From the NCBI GenBank assembly GCA_024637295.1, contig JAGXFL010000006.1:124001-188000 (forward strand): a stretch of DNA of 64,000 nt. Reading direction: 5' to 3'. Under the pieces are notes generated by a model. The model was not told the origin of the DNA. It searched no databases and was given only the letters and a program-made list of their open reading frames with translations. A program made the position numbers and the translations under genes. The DNA comes from Sulfuricurvum sp. GTDB taxonomy: Bacteria > Campylobacterota > Campylobacteria > Campylobacterales > Sulfurimonadaceae. Below, piece by piece: positions 42,717 to 51,231 of this stretch (position 1 is the stretch's first letter; every line of letters begins with the position of its first letter).

Positions 42717-45700
42717 ATGTTTGCCAAAGTACTGATTGCTAACCGTGGGGAGATTGCATGCCGCATTATCCGTACACTCAAAAAAATGCAAATTTCTTCT
42801 GTAGCGGTTTATTCGCATGCTGATGCGGGATCGCTTCATGTCATGATGGCCGATGAGTCAGTATGTCTGGGTGAACCATCTGCAAAAGAGAGTTATTTGG
42901 ATGGTGAAAAAATCATTCAGGCTGCTAAAGAAACGGGATCGGATGCGATCCACCCTGGATACGGTTTTCTGAGTGAAAATGCAGCATTTGCACGCCGATG
43001 TGAAGAAGAAGGGATTGTTTTCATTGGTCCAACAGCACAGCATATGGAGGAATTTGGTCTCAAACATACGGCTAGATCTATGGCAAAAGCTCAAAACGTT
43101 CCGTTGCTTCCGGGTACAGAGCTACTTGAAAATGTACAGGAGGCTCTTATCGCAGCCGCAACGATAGGTTATCCAGTAATGCTAAAAAGCACTGCGGGAG
43201 GTGGCGGAATCGGGATGCAACTGTGTTACAGTGATGAAGAGCTCAAAAACGGTTTTGAATCGGTTGGACGTCTTAGCAAAAGTAATTTCAGCCAAGGCGG
43301 TATTTTTCTTGAAAAATTTGTAGCCTCTGCACGTCACATCGAAGTACAGATTTTTGGTGATGGCAAAGGAAAAGTCATTGCATTGGGTGAGCGTGACTGT
43401 TCGCTTCAACGACGTAATCAAAAAGTGATCGAAGAGACACCCGCTCCTGGTCTATCCAATGAGATCAGACAACAGCTGTGCAGTGCTGCGATCAATCTAA
43501 CCTTTGCAGCATCGTACAAATCAGCCGGTACGGTAGAGTTTGTGTATGATACCTTGGAAGAGAAGTTTTATTTTCTAGAAGTGAATACACGTTTGCAAGT
43601 CGAACATGGGGTAACCGAAGAGATATATGGTGTTGATCTAGTTGAATGGATGATTCTCGAAGCATCAGATGAACTGGGAGATACACTCAATAATGTCTAT
43701 ACAGCAAATGGCCACTCGATCCAAGTACGTGTCTATGCCGAAGATCCGCTCAAAAACTTTCAACCAAGTTCAGGAATAGTGAGTGAGGTGATTTGGCCTG
43801 AGGGTGTACGATGTGAGACATGGATTGAGCGCGGGAACATTATCTCTCCGTATTATGATCCGATGATTGCAAAGATCATTGTACATTCCCCAACACGTGA
43901 AGATGCAACACAATCGATGATGCGTGCGCTGGCAGAAACGACACTGTACGGGATCGTGACGAATCTCGGATATTTACAGTTTGTACTTGGTCAAGAGGTC
44001 TTTGCAAAAGGTGAGCAGACTACAAAATATTTGGGGACTCTGTCCTATGCACCCTCAATTGTCGAAGTGATCAAACCGGGAACCCATACCACAATACAAT
44101 CGGCTCCAGGACGTATTGGTTACTGGGATATTGGTGTTCCACCATCAGGACCTATGGATTCGCTCTCGTTTCGATTGGGGAATCAACTTCTGGGTAATGA
44201 TCCAAAAGCGCCAGGTCTTGAGATGACAGTTACCGGATCGACACTGAAGTTCCATTTCCCGACACGTATTGTATTAGCAGGTGCCATGATGAAGGCCCAG
44301 CTTAATGGAGCCGATGTCTCGTATTGGGATACGATCGACATATGTGCCGGGGATGTTCTAAAAATGGGAATTATTGAAGGTGCAGGGGCACGAACCTATT
44401 TACTGATCGAGGGTGGATTCAACGTACCGGAATATTTGGGAAGTACGGCGACGTTTACCTTAGGAGAATTTGGCGGTCATGCGGGCCGAATCCTACAAAT
44501 CGGTGATCAGCTTACGACTTTTGCTAACAGTACTGTTTCATCAGCGGCAGTATTGGATGAGAAATTACGTCCCAAGATGTCAAAAGAGTGGGAAATAGGG
44601 GTCATTTACGGTCCTCACGGTGCTCCTGACTTCTTTAAAGAGGAGTACATCGAGACATTTTTTGCAACCGATTGGGAAGTGCATTATAACTCTAATCGTA
44701 CCGGAGTGCGTCTTATCGGTCCTAAACCGCTTTGGGCACGAGAAGATGGCGGTGAAGCAGGACTGCATCCTTCCAATTTGCATGATAATGCGTATGCCAT
44801 CGGTACCGTCGATTTTACCGGAGATATGCCGGTCATATTGGGTCCTGATGGTCCAAGTTTAGGCGGATTTGTTTGCCCAGTGACAATTGTTAGTGCAGAA
44901 CTGTGGAAAATGGGCCAGCTTGGACCAAAAGACAGAGTCCGATTTGTCCCGATGAGCTATGATGATGCTGTTAGGATGGAACGAGAAATTGAAGGTAATA
45001 TTGCAACGCTAGCGGGTGTATTACCGTCACTTCCAATTTCAACAATAACAAATCCTATTGTAGCCGAGATTGCTGCAAATGATTGTCATGATGCTGTGAA
45101 AATACGTCTATCAGGTGATCATAACGTTTTGATCGAATTTGGACCTATGGAACTAGATTTGACATTGCGCTTTCAAGTACATGAGCTAATGCGCCGTCTC
45201 AAATCTGCTAATGACAGTCGATTGATCGACCTAACCCCTGGGATACGATCATTGCAGATCCATTACGACAGCCAAAAATTCTCTTTGGTAGAATTGTTAA
45301 CTAGCATTGAGAATGAACTCTCAGGTATGCCAGCAACGCGTGACATTATTGTCCCTAGCCGAACCGTGTATCTCCCCTTGTCATGGGATGACTCAGCAAC
45401 CAAGCTGGCGATTGAGAAATACATGCAATCCGTGCGTGATGATGCGCCATGGTGCCCGAGTAATATCGAGTTTATCCGACGTATGAATGGCTTGAAAAGT
45501 ATTCAGGATGTTCAAAACATTCTTTTTGAGGCAGAATATCTGGTGATGGGATTGGGAGATGTCTATCTGGGAGCTCCGGTTGCAGTTCCTGTTGATCCGC
45601 GCCACCGTTTGGTCACGACGAAATACAATCCGGCACGTACTTGGACCCCTGAAAATGCGGTCGGAATCGGCGGAACGTATATGTGTGTCTATGGTATGGA

Positions 45701-46319
45701 AGGTCCGGGTGGCTATCAGTTTGTAGGGCGAACGGTACAGATGTGGAACCGATATAAATCGACACATGATTTTAAAACAGGAAAACCGTGGTTATTGGAG
45801 TTTTTCGATCGTATCCGTTTTTATCCGGTTTCAGAATCCGAATTACTCCAAATGCGAAAAGATTTTATTAATGGCTCGTTTTCATTGAGAATAGAGAATG
45901 GAGAATTCTCTTTGGGTGAATATCTCGAATTTCTAGAGACAAACAGCGAGTCAATCAGTGCATTTAAAAAAGTACAGCAAAATTCGTTTGATGACGAACG
46001 GCAACGATGGGAAGCCTCAGGTATCTCTGCTTATGTCAGTGAAACACTCGAAACCAATGATGAGTCTGATTTTGCGGAAGTCCCTGACGGATGCGAAGCC
46101 ATAGCCAGTTTTCTCTCCGGTAATGTATGGGAGATCTCGGTCAAAGTTGGTGACAATGTTACAGAGGGAGATACCCTTGTTGTGATTGAGGCCATGAAGT
46201 CAGAAGTGATGATCGAGTCACCTGTAAACGGGGAAGTAATACAGATTTTATGTGCTAAAGGTGATACGGTCCATACAGGAAATACTCTCGTTATAGTTAA
46301 AACAAAGGACATCTCATGA
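42717..46319 (+). CDS. Guanidine carboxylase (urea-carboxylase family)
   Basis: A 1200-residue biotin-dependent carboxylase. Domain order is biotin carboxylase (residues about 1-445; ANRGEIACRI, GGGGIGMQLC, FFLEVNTRLQVEHGVTE-like), then AHS2/AHS1 carboxyltransferase halves (APGRIGYWDIGVPPSGPMDSL; PGGYQFVGRTVQMWNRY), then a C-terminal biotinyl domain with EAMKSE (biotin Lys about 1160). It makes carboxyguanidine from guanidine, bicarbonate and ATP. The residue after the tryptophan of QMWN is Asn, where eukaryotic urea carboxylase, as I recall, has Asp; this supports guanidine preference. Start ATG 42717 follows GTGAGGGAAAAA. Confidence 0.92.
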   Translation: MFAKVLIANRGEIACRIIRTLKKMQISSVAVYSHADAGSLHVMMADESVCLGEPSAKESYLDGEKIIQAAKETGSDAIHPGYGFLSENAAFARRCEEEGIVFIGPTAQHMEEFGLKHTARSMAKAQNVPLLPGTELLENVQEALIAAATIGYPVMLKSTAGGGGIGMQLCYSDEELKNGFESVGRLSKSNFSQGGIFLEKFVASARHIEVQIFGDGKGKVIALGERDCSLQRRNQKVIEETPAPGLSNEIRQQLCSAAINLTFAASYKSAGTVEFVYDTLEEKFYFLEVNTRLQVEHGVTEEIYGVDLVEWMILEASDELGDTLNNVYTANGHSIQVRVYAEDPLKNFQPSSGIVSEVIWPEGVRCETWIERGNIISPYYDPMIAKIIVHSPTREDATQSMMRALAETTLYGIVTNLGYLQFVLGQEVFAKGEQTTKYLGTLSYAPSIVEVIKPGTHTTIQSAPGRIGYWDIGVPPSGPMDSLSFRLGNQLLGNDPKAPGLEMTVTGSTLKFHFPTRIVLAGAMMKAQLNGADVSYWDTIDICAGDVLKMGIIEGAGARTYLLIEGGFNVPEYLGSTATFTLGEFGGHAGRILQIGDQLTTFANSTVSSAAVLDEKLRPKMSKEWEIGVIYGPHGAPDFFKEEYIETFFATDWEVHYNSNRTGVRLIGPKPLWAREDGGEAGLHPSNLHDNAYAIGTVDFTGDMPVILGPDGPSLGGFVCPVTIVSAELWKMGQLGPKDRVRFVPMSYDDAVRMEREIEGNIATLAGVLPSLPISTITNPIVAEIAANDCHDAVKIRLSGDHNVLIEFGPMELDLTLRFQVHELMRRLKSANDSRLIDLTPGIRSLQIHYDSQKFSLVELLTSIENELSGMPATRDIIVPSRTVYLPLSWDDSATKLAIEKYMQSVRDDAPWCPSNIEFIRRMNGLKSIQDVQNILFEAEYLVMGLGDVYLGAPVAVPVDPRHRLVTTKYNPARTWTPENAVGIGGTYMCVYGMEGPGGYQFVGRTVQMWNRYKSTHDFKTGKPWLLEFFDRIRFYPVSESELLQMRKDFINGSFSLRIENGEFSLGEYLEFLETNSESISAFKKVQQNSFDDERQRWEASGISAYVSETLETNDESDFAEVPDGCEAIASFLSGNVWEISVKVGDNVTEGDTLVVIEAMKSEVMIESPVNGEVIQILCAKGDTVHTGNTLVIVKTKDIS

Positions 46320-46657
46320 ACAGCTGGCTGTTACTAGGTCTTGCAATTTTACTGGAGGTTGCAGGGACGACATCGATGAAACTCTCCGATGGAATGCAAA
46401 AGGTCTTTCCAACAGTTATGATCTTTGTCTTTTATTCGATGGCATTTGTATTGATGCCATTTGTGATGAAAAAGATTGAGATGAGCACCGTCTATGCGAT
46501 CTGGACGGGTGCCGGTACAGTGATGGTGACGATTATAGGAATTACTTACTTTAGTGAGTCTTCCAGTGCATTTAAAATAGCGAGCATCGGACTCATCGGT
46601 TTGGGCGTCCTTGGACTTCATTTAGCGGAAAGTAATTCACAAGGAGTGATAGGATGA
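46316..46657 (+). CDS. Small multidrug-resistance (SMR) transporter
   Basis: A 113-residue four-helix SMR protein with the essential E14 in AILLEVAGTTSMKLS. Helices: residues about 4-22, 33-50, 58-78 and 85-105. Guanidine-linked SMRs (Gdx, SugE) usually have a different first helix (roughly FEVVWAIALKYS), while this matches the EmrE/Qac pattern EVxGTTxMK. The central WTGAGTVMVT resembles both groups. It overlaps the carboxylase stop (ATGA) and the hydrolase start. It may export guanidine, carboxyguanidine or an unrelated cation. Confidence 0.88.
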   Translation: MNSWLLLGLAILLEVAGTTSMKLSDGMQKVFPTVMIFVFYSMAFVLMPFVMKKIEMSTVYAIWTGAGTVMVTIIGITYFSESSSAFKIASIGLIGLGVLGLHLAESNSQGVIG

Positions 46658-48369
46658 ATGCACTAAAAACAATCAATGATTATCTAAACACTTATAGAAA
46701 TGATGGGCGAAGTATCAGAGAAGTCCTACAAAATTGTCTTGATACCTTTGTAGAGTTTGATGATAAGAATATTTGGATCACAAAAGCGGATAGCTCATTT
46801 CTTGAACCCTATTTTCTTCGATTGGAAAAATGCGATCCTTATTCATTACCTCTTTATGGTGTCCCTTTTGCTGTTAAAGACAATATTGATGTTATGGGTT
46901 TACCAACTACCGCAGGATGTGCTGAGTTTGCCTATATTCCAAGTGAGCATGCCTATGTAGTCCAGCAACTAATAGATGCTGGAGCTGTACCCATAGGAAA
47001 AACGAATATGGATCAGTTTGCCTCAGGACTGGTGGGGACACGTAGCCCTTACGGGGAGGGGATTAATCTATTTGATCCTGACTATATTTCAGGGGGATCG
47101 AGTTCAGGCTCCGCATTGGCGGTTACAGCGGAACTTGTCCCTTTTTCATTGGGGACCGATACGGCAGGATCAGGACGGGTTCCCGCAGCGTTTGGAAATA
47201 TCGTAGGACTCAAACCAACACGAGGAGCTCTGAGCATCCGTGGGGTTGTACCTGCATGTAAAAGTCTTGATTGTGTCGCTATTTTCGCTCAGACTTGTGA
47301 TGATGCACAGCGTGTTTATGATCTGTGTAGTGATTATGATTTACAAGACTCTTATTCACGTGAAAAAAGCAGTTCCAACACTTTTGGCGAGAGTTTTCGT
47401 TTTGGTGTTCCGCGTGAGGATCAATTGGAATTTTTTGGTAACAGTGCCTATAAAACTCTTTTTTGGGAGAGCGTTGAGCGACTCGAAGGCTTGGGGGGAA
47501 GTCGAGTAGAGATTGATTTTACCCCATTCATGGAAACGGCTAAACTGCTTTATCATGGACCGTGGATTGCGGAACGGTACTGCGGTATTAAAGAGTTTGC
47601 TATGACGCAAAGCGATGCGATGCTGGATGTGACACGAGGGATTGTCCTTTCAGGTGCAAAACCAAGTGCTATGGATGCATTTGAAGGATTTTACCGTCTT
47701 TCAGAACTCAAACGCAAGAGTGATGCGATTATGGCCTCTGTCGATCTCATCGTGACTCCAACGGCAGGAACGATCTATACACGAGAAGATGTTCGTAACA
47801 ATCCTCTTGAGTTAAATACGAATCTGGGCTATTACACCAATTTTATGAACTTACTTGATCTATCAGCGTGTGCTGTCCCTGCAGGTTTTACGGAGAGTGG
47901 ATTGCCGTTTGGGATTACACTGGCTGCACCTGCGTGGAGTGAACATTCGCTTTTAGAGATCGGTACAAAGTTAAGTACGAAGAGAGAAGCAGTTTTATTA
48001 GCCGTCTGCGGTGCGCACATGTCAGGATTGCCTCTAAATCTTGAATTGACGAGCAGGGGTGCCAAGCTGGTGGAAAAAACATTTACAGCTCCTTCGTATC
48101 GCTTTTTTGCTCTCGAAAGTTTCTCTCCACCTCGCCCCGGTCTTGTTAAGATAAATGAGGGTGGCGGTTCAATTGAGGTGGAAGTCTGGGAAGTCCCAGC
48201 CGAGAATTTCGGAGCGTTTTTTAATGGAGTTCCATCACCATTGGCATTGGGGAGCTTAACTTTGATTGACGGAAAGGTTGTTAAAGGATTTTTGTGTGAA
48301 AACTATGCGGTAGAGGGTGGAAAAGAGATTACAGCACTTGGTGGTTGGCGAACTTATCTAGCCAAATAA
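46654..48369 (+). CDS. atzF: Allophanate hydrolase (AtzF-type)
   Basis: A 571-residue amidase-signature enzyme that splits allophanate into two ammonia and two CO2. The catalytic triad region has Lys75 in PFAVKDNID, the Ser block SGGSSSGSALAV, and the nucleophile in GTDTAGSGRVPA. A C-terminal domain (about 455-571) with YRFFALESFSPPRPGL and GVPSPLALGSLTLIDG is the small AtzF C-domain. With the carboxylase and CgdAB it gives complete guanidine nitrogen release. It overlaps the SMR gene by 4 bp and is the last gene of the operon. Confidence 0.93.
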   Translation: MNALKTINDYLNTYRNDGRSIREVLQNCLDTFVEFDDKNIWITKADSSFLEPYFLRLEKCDPYSLPLYGVPFAVKDNIDVMGLPTTAGCAEFAYIPSEHAYVVQQLIDAGAVPIGKTNMDQFASGLVGTRSPYGEGINLFDPDYISGGSSSGSALAVTAELVPFSLGTDTAGSGRVPAAFGNIVGLKPTRGALSIRGVVPACKSLDCVAIFAQTCDDAQRVYDLCSDYDLQDSYSREKSSSNTFGESFRFGVPREDQLEFFGNSAYKTLFWESVERLEGLGGSRVEIDFTPFMETAKLLYHGPWIAERYCGIKEFAMTQSDAMLDVTRGIVLSGAKPSAMDAFEGFYRLSELKRKSDAIMASVDLIVTPTAGTIYTREDVRNNPLELNTNLGYYTNFMNLLDLSACAVPAGFTESGLPFGITLAAPAWSEHSLLEIGTKLSTKREAVLLAVCGAHMSGLPLNLELTSRGAKLVEKTFTAPSYRFFALESFSPPRPGLVKINEGGGSIEVEVWEVPAENFGAFFNGVPSPLALGSLTLIDGKVVKGFLCENYAVEGGKEITALGGWRTYLAK

Positions 48370-48400
48370 ACTATTTTCCCTAATGGGAAAAAATAGTTTA
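48367..48400. terminator. Bidirectional terminator, guanidine operon
   Basis: TAAACTATTTTCCC-TAAT-GGGAAAAAATAGTTTA, imperfect only by two extra A residues in the right arm. Both converging stop codons (TAA of the hydrolase, TAA of the minus-strand gene) lie in the arms, as in the hairpin at 6532-6553. Confidence 0.75.
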
Positions 48401-48958
48401 GACTGCTCCGAAAGCCAGTTTACCTTGTGCTGTTTGAGTTGCTTTGATATCTTCATAGCTCTTATCAGCGATACGTAGTGTTGTACGCTTCATCTCATTA
48501 CATACTGCGTCGATCTTCTCTTTGTCAGACATCTTCTTCAAATCACCTTTTGAGAGATCTGCATAGTCTAGTACTTCGTTCCATACAGAGCTTTCATCCA
48601 ATGCATACGCGTAGAATGTGATTCCCTCGTAGATAAATTTACCTTTGCCATTGATATCAGAGATGAAAAGAAGGTATTTGCCCTCTGGAGTCAAATAGTC
48701 TTTGTATTTTGCTACAAAACCTTCAAAGAGATTGATACTTGGAAGCTCTACAGCTAAAAAGTCGATTGTGTCGCTGTTTGTCGCTAACAATACCTGTTTC
48801 ACGATTTCTTTTGGAGGCAACGTATTTTCTGATGAGATCACTTTACCCTCAGTAACAATGAGACAACCGCGATATGCGTATTTATACGATTCGGTTGCTC
48901 CGTTGAATACGATCATCCATTCGAGTTTGTTTTCTGCGATGTAGCTTTGTATTGACAT
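48398..48958 (-). CDS. Unrecognised 186-residue protein, nif-type promoter
   Basis: A 186-residue soluble, mixed alpha/beta protein. Features are LEWMIVFNGATESYKYAYRGCLI, DFLAVELPSINLFEGFVAKY and a Lys-rich C-terminal third. There is no signal peptide, membrane helix or metal motif. I do not recognise the family. Its promoter (48992-49007) matches the nif-type sites, and it is divergent from the MoxR-2 gene, so it may belong to the same system. The start follows AAAGGAAACACA on the minus strand. Confidence 0.65.
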   Translation of the reverse strand: MSIQSYIAENKLEWMIVFNGATESYKYAYRGCLIVTEGKVISSENTLPPKEIVKQVLLATNSDTIDFLAVELPSINLFEGFVAKYKDYLTPEGKYLLFISDINGKGKFIYEGITFYAYALDESSVWNEVLDYADLSKGDLKKMSDKEKIDAVCNEMKRTTLRIADKSYEDIKATQTAQGKLAFGAV

Positions 48959-48991
48959 TGTGTTTCCTTTGGGGTTGTTTAATCAATGCAA

Positions 48992-49007
48992 TACAATTGT
49001 TGTTCTA
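48992..49007 (-). promoter_or_regulatory. Sigma-54-like promoter, divergent minus strand
   Basis: On the minus strand TAGAAC-AACAA-TTGTA, 34 bp from the 186-residue gene start. The -12 GC dinucleotide is GT here, so this is the weakest minus-strand site. It lies next to the plus-strand candidate at 49009-49024. Confidence 0.5.
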
Positions 49008-49008
49008 T

Positions 49009-49024
49009 GTGTACAAAAAATGCA
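49009..49024 (+). promoter_or_regulatory. Sigma-54-like promoter of MoxR-2 gene
   Basis: GTGTAC-AAAAA-ATGCA, 33 bp before ATG 49057. It departs from the other sites at the fourth base of the first block. Distance and placement are consistent with the set, but the sequence match is modest. Confidence 0.45.
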
Positions 49025-49056
49025 TTTACGTCTGTAGAACTATTCAAAGGACGACA

Positions 49057-50052
49057 ATGAACCCTCAAAGTGCCAAACGATCTCTCGCACATCTGTGTAA
49101 ACGTAAAGTTCCTGTATTTTTATGGGGACCTCCGGGTATCGGAAAATCATCCATCGTGGCACAGATCGCCAAAGAAGAAGGTATCGCTTTTATTGATCTG
49201 CGTTTATCGTTGCTGGATCCTACCGATTTACGCGGTATACCTTTTTTCAACGCTAAAAATGACACTGCTATTTGGGCACCTCCTGCTTTTTTACCCGATG
49301 GTACACAAGAGAGAGGGATATTGTTCCTTGATGAGCTAAACACCGCGGCACCGATGGTTCAAGCATCTGCATATCAATTAATATTAGATCGTAAGATCGG
49401 TGAATATCTCCTCCCCGATGGTTGGGCTATAGTCGCAGCAGGTAATCGTGAAAGCGATAGAGGGGTCGTGTTTCGTATGGCGGCACCGTTGGCAAACCGA
49501 TTTGTCCACTTGGAGATGGAGGCCAACGTAGAGGATTGGCGTGTATGGGCGATAGGAGCGCAGATCGATCCCTCAATAATTGCGTACATCTCCCATCGTC
49601 CTGATGCCCTGTTCGTCTTTAATTCGGATAGCAGATCGTTTGCAACGCCTCGCACATGGCAGTATGTCAATGACATCATGGCATCGCAACCCGAAGATGA
49701 TCTGGTATATGCCATGGTATCGGGTGCCATTGGTGAGGAACTGGCAGCATCCTATCTGGGATTTAGGATGGTTGCATCGCAACTACCGGATCTGGATGCC
49801 ATTATGGATGGAGCTTGTACGGAGATACCGACAGATCCGTCTGCATTGCATATATTGTCTACGGCATTGTCCATGCGTGTCAATGAATATACGGGATCCA
49901 AAAAACTCAATAACTTGATCGTCTATACGCTAAAAATGCCCGGTGAGTTTGCGGTCATGATCATCCAAGACCTGCGAGCTCGTAAGATAGAACTTGATCA
50001 TCTAGATGGCTGGCCATTGTGGATGCGCCAGTTTAATACCCTGTTGCGCTGA
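49057..50052 (+). CDS. MoxR-type AAA+ ATPase, copy 2
   Basis: A 331-residue MoxR-type ATPase, close in sequence to copy 1 at 34895. Walker A is WGPPGIGKSSIVAQIA (about residues 25-40), Walker B is ILFLDELNTAAPMVQAS, sensor-1 VAAGNRESDRGVVF. Extensive shared stretches with copy 1 include LRGIPFF/LRGVPAI and LANRFVHLEMEAN/LANRMVHLSVEAR. The gene overlaps the VWA gene by one base (TGATG). ATG 49057 follows CAAAGGACGACA; the frame is open from 48952. The presumed role is a chaperone ATPase working with the VWA partner. Confidence 0.9.
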   Translation: MNPQSAKRSLAHLCKRKVPVFLWGPPGIGKSSIVAQIAKEEGIAFIDLRLSLLDPTDLRGIPFFNAKNDTAIWAPPAFLPDGTQERGILFLDELNTAAPMVQASAYQLILDRKIGEYLLPDGWAIVAAGNRESDRGVVFRMAAPLANRFVHLEMEANVEDWRVWAIGAQIDPSIIAYISHRPDALFVFNSDSRSFATPRTWQYVNDIMASQPEDDLVYAMVSGAIGEELAASYLGFRMVASQLPDLDAIMDGACTEIPTDPSALHILSTALSMRVNEYTGSKKLNNLIVYTLKMPGEFAVMIIQDLRARKIELDHLDGWPLWMRQFNTLLR

Positions 50053-51200
50053 TGACTTGCGAAGACTTACTCCTTAGAGCCAAGAGCCTTTTAACAGTGA
50101 AGTATCCCTATTTTGGGATGCTGGCTTCACGGCTAAAACATGAGCCAAGTGACGGATTATCAGGCTACGCCAGCAATGGTAAGCGATTTATCTATAACCC
50201 TGATTTTTTAGAACGCCGCACGATAGAAGAGGTGATGTTTATCCTCACCAATGCCGTTATGCATCATGTATTGGCTCATCAGCAACGACGTCTCAATCGT
50301 AGAGGCAAACTGTGGCAGTTGGCAACGGACTATGCGATCAATAATCTATTGGCAAAAAACGGTCTCTCAATCCCTGTTGGTGCTAACTACAATACCGAAT
50401 ATGAGGGGATGTATGCCGAAGAGATATACGATGCCCTCAAAGATGAGTTTTTCGGTGAAGGCGGTGATGCGTTTGGACACAGCGCTGATACGCCTCCGCA
50501 AGATAATCAGGGGATAGATGAGGGTGATGATGCCCACAGTTTTAGCAACATTGAGGGGATAGAAGATGATTTAGATACTCAAGACGAGTCCCAATGGCAA
50601 TATGCCGCATCGTTAGCGCATGAAGTGGCACAGCGCAAAGGGGCAATGCCTCTAGGATTGGAACGGTTGGGTAAAAAGGTGAAGCCAAGCGACGTGGACT
50701 GGCGATTTGAACTTTATAACGCGGTCAATCGACATATGCGCAACAACTACGCTTTTATGCCACCCAATAAAAAGCATATCCATCGCGGTATCGCATTGCC
50801 CTCGCTTACCAGCGATACACTCAGCCTCTGTGTCGCTGTCGACACGAGTGGCTCCATCGATGATCAGCTTTTGGGGGCGTTTATGGAGGAGTTTAAAGTC
50901 ATCATGCAAAACTTCCCCTCGGTCAAGATCGAACTGATCATCGCCGATGCCAAAGTGCATGCCCATCATACCTTTCAAGGGGGTGAGCGGATGGATTTCG
51001 CTCTCAAAGGGGGAGGGGGAACCGATTATCGCCCGACGTTCGATTATGTCGAGGCAAATCTACCGATGACGACTATGTTGTTGTATTTTACCGACGGTGA
51101 GGGGTCATTTCCCCGTATACCGCCAAATTATGAAGTCCTGTGGGCGCTGTCACGAAAAGCGAAAGTGCCGTTTGGTCGAGGATTAGTAATATTTAGTTAA
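50052..51200 (+). CDS. VWA protein with degenerate metallopeptidase domain, copy 2
   Basis: A 382-residue protein of the DUF2201 type. The N-terminal half follows the family pattern YPYFGMLASRL, RFIYNPDFLERR and LWQLATDYAINNLL. At the metallopeptidase position the usual H-E-x-x-H is N67-A-V-M-H71, so both the first His and the Glu are lost. The VWA domain has an intact MIDAS: AVDTSGSID, GGGGTDYRP and FTDGEGSF. An acidic linker separates the halves. Loss of the peptidase motif in both copies, by different substitutions, argues for a scaffold function. It is translationally coupled to MoxR-2. Confidence 0.87.
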   Translation: MTCEDLLLRAKSLLTVKYPYFGMLASRLKHEPSDGLSGYASNGKRFIYNPDFLERRTIEEVMFILTNAVMHHVLAHQQRRLNRRGKLWQLATDYAINNLLAKNGLSIPVGANYNTEYEGMYAEEIYDALKDEFFGEGGDAFGHSADTPPQDNQGIDEGDDAHSFSNIEGIEDDLDTQDESQWQYAASLAHEVAQRKGAMPLGLERLGKKVKPSDVDWRFELYNAVNRHMRNNYAFMPPNKKHIHRGIALPSLTSDTLSLCVAVDTSGSIDDQLLGAFMEEFKVIMQNFPSVKIELIIADAKVHAHHTFQGGERMDFALKGGGGTDYRPTFDYVEANLPMTTMLLYFTDGEGSFPRIPPNYEVLWALSRKAKVPFGRGLVIFS

Positions 51201-51231
51201 AATATCTTACATTTAATTATATAGGTCATAC

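Noticed and set aside
42717-46319. Plain urea carboxylase rather than guanidine carboxylase
   Set aside because: The guanidine-I riboswitch, the DUF1989 pair and the Asn after QMW favour guanidine. Urea activity is possible as a side reaction.
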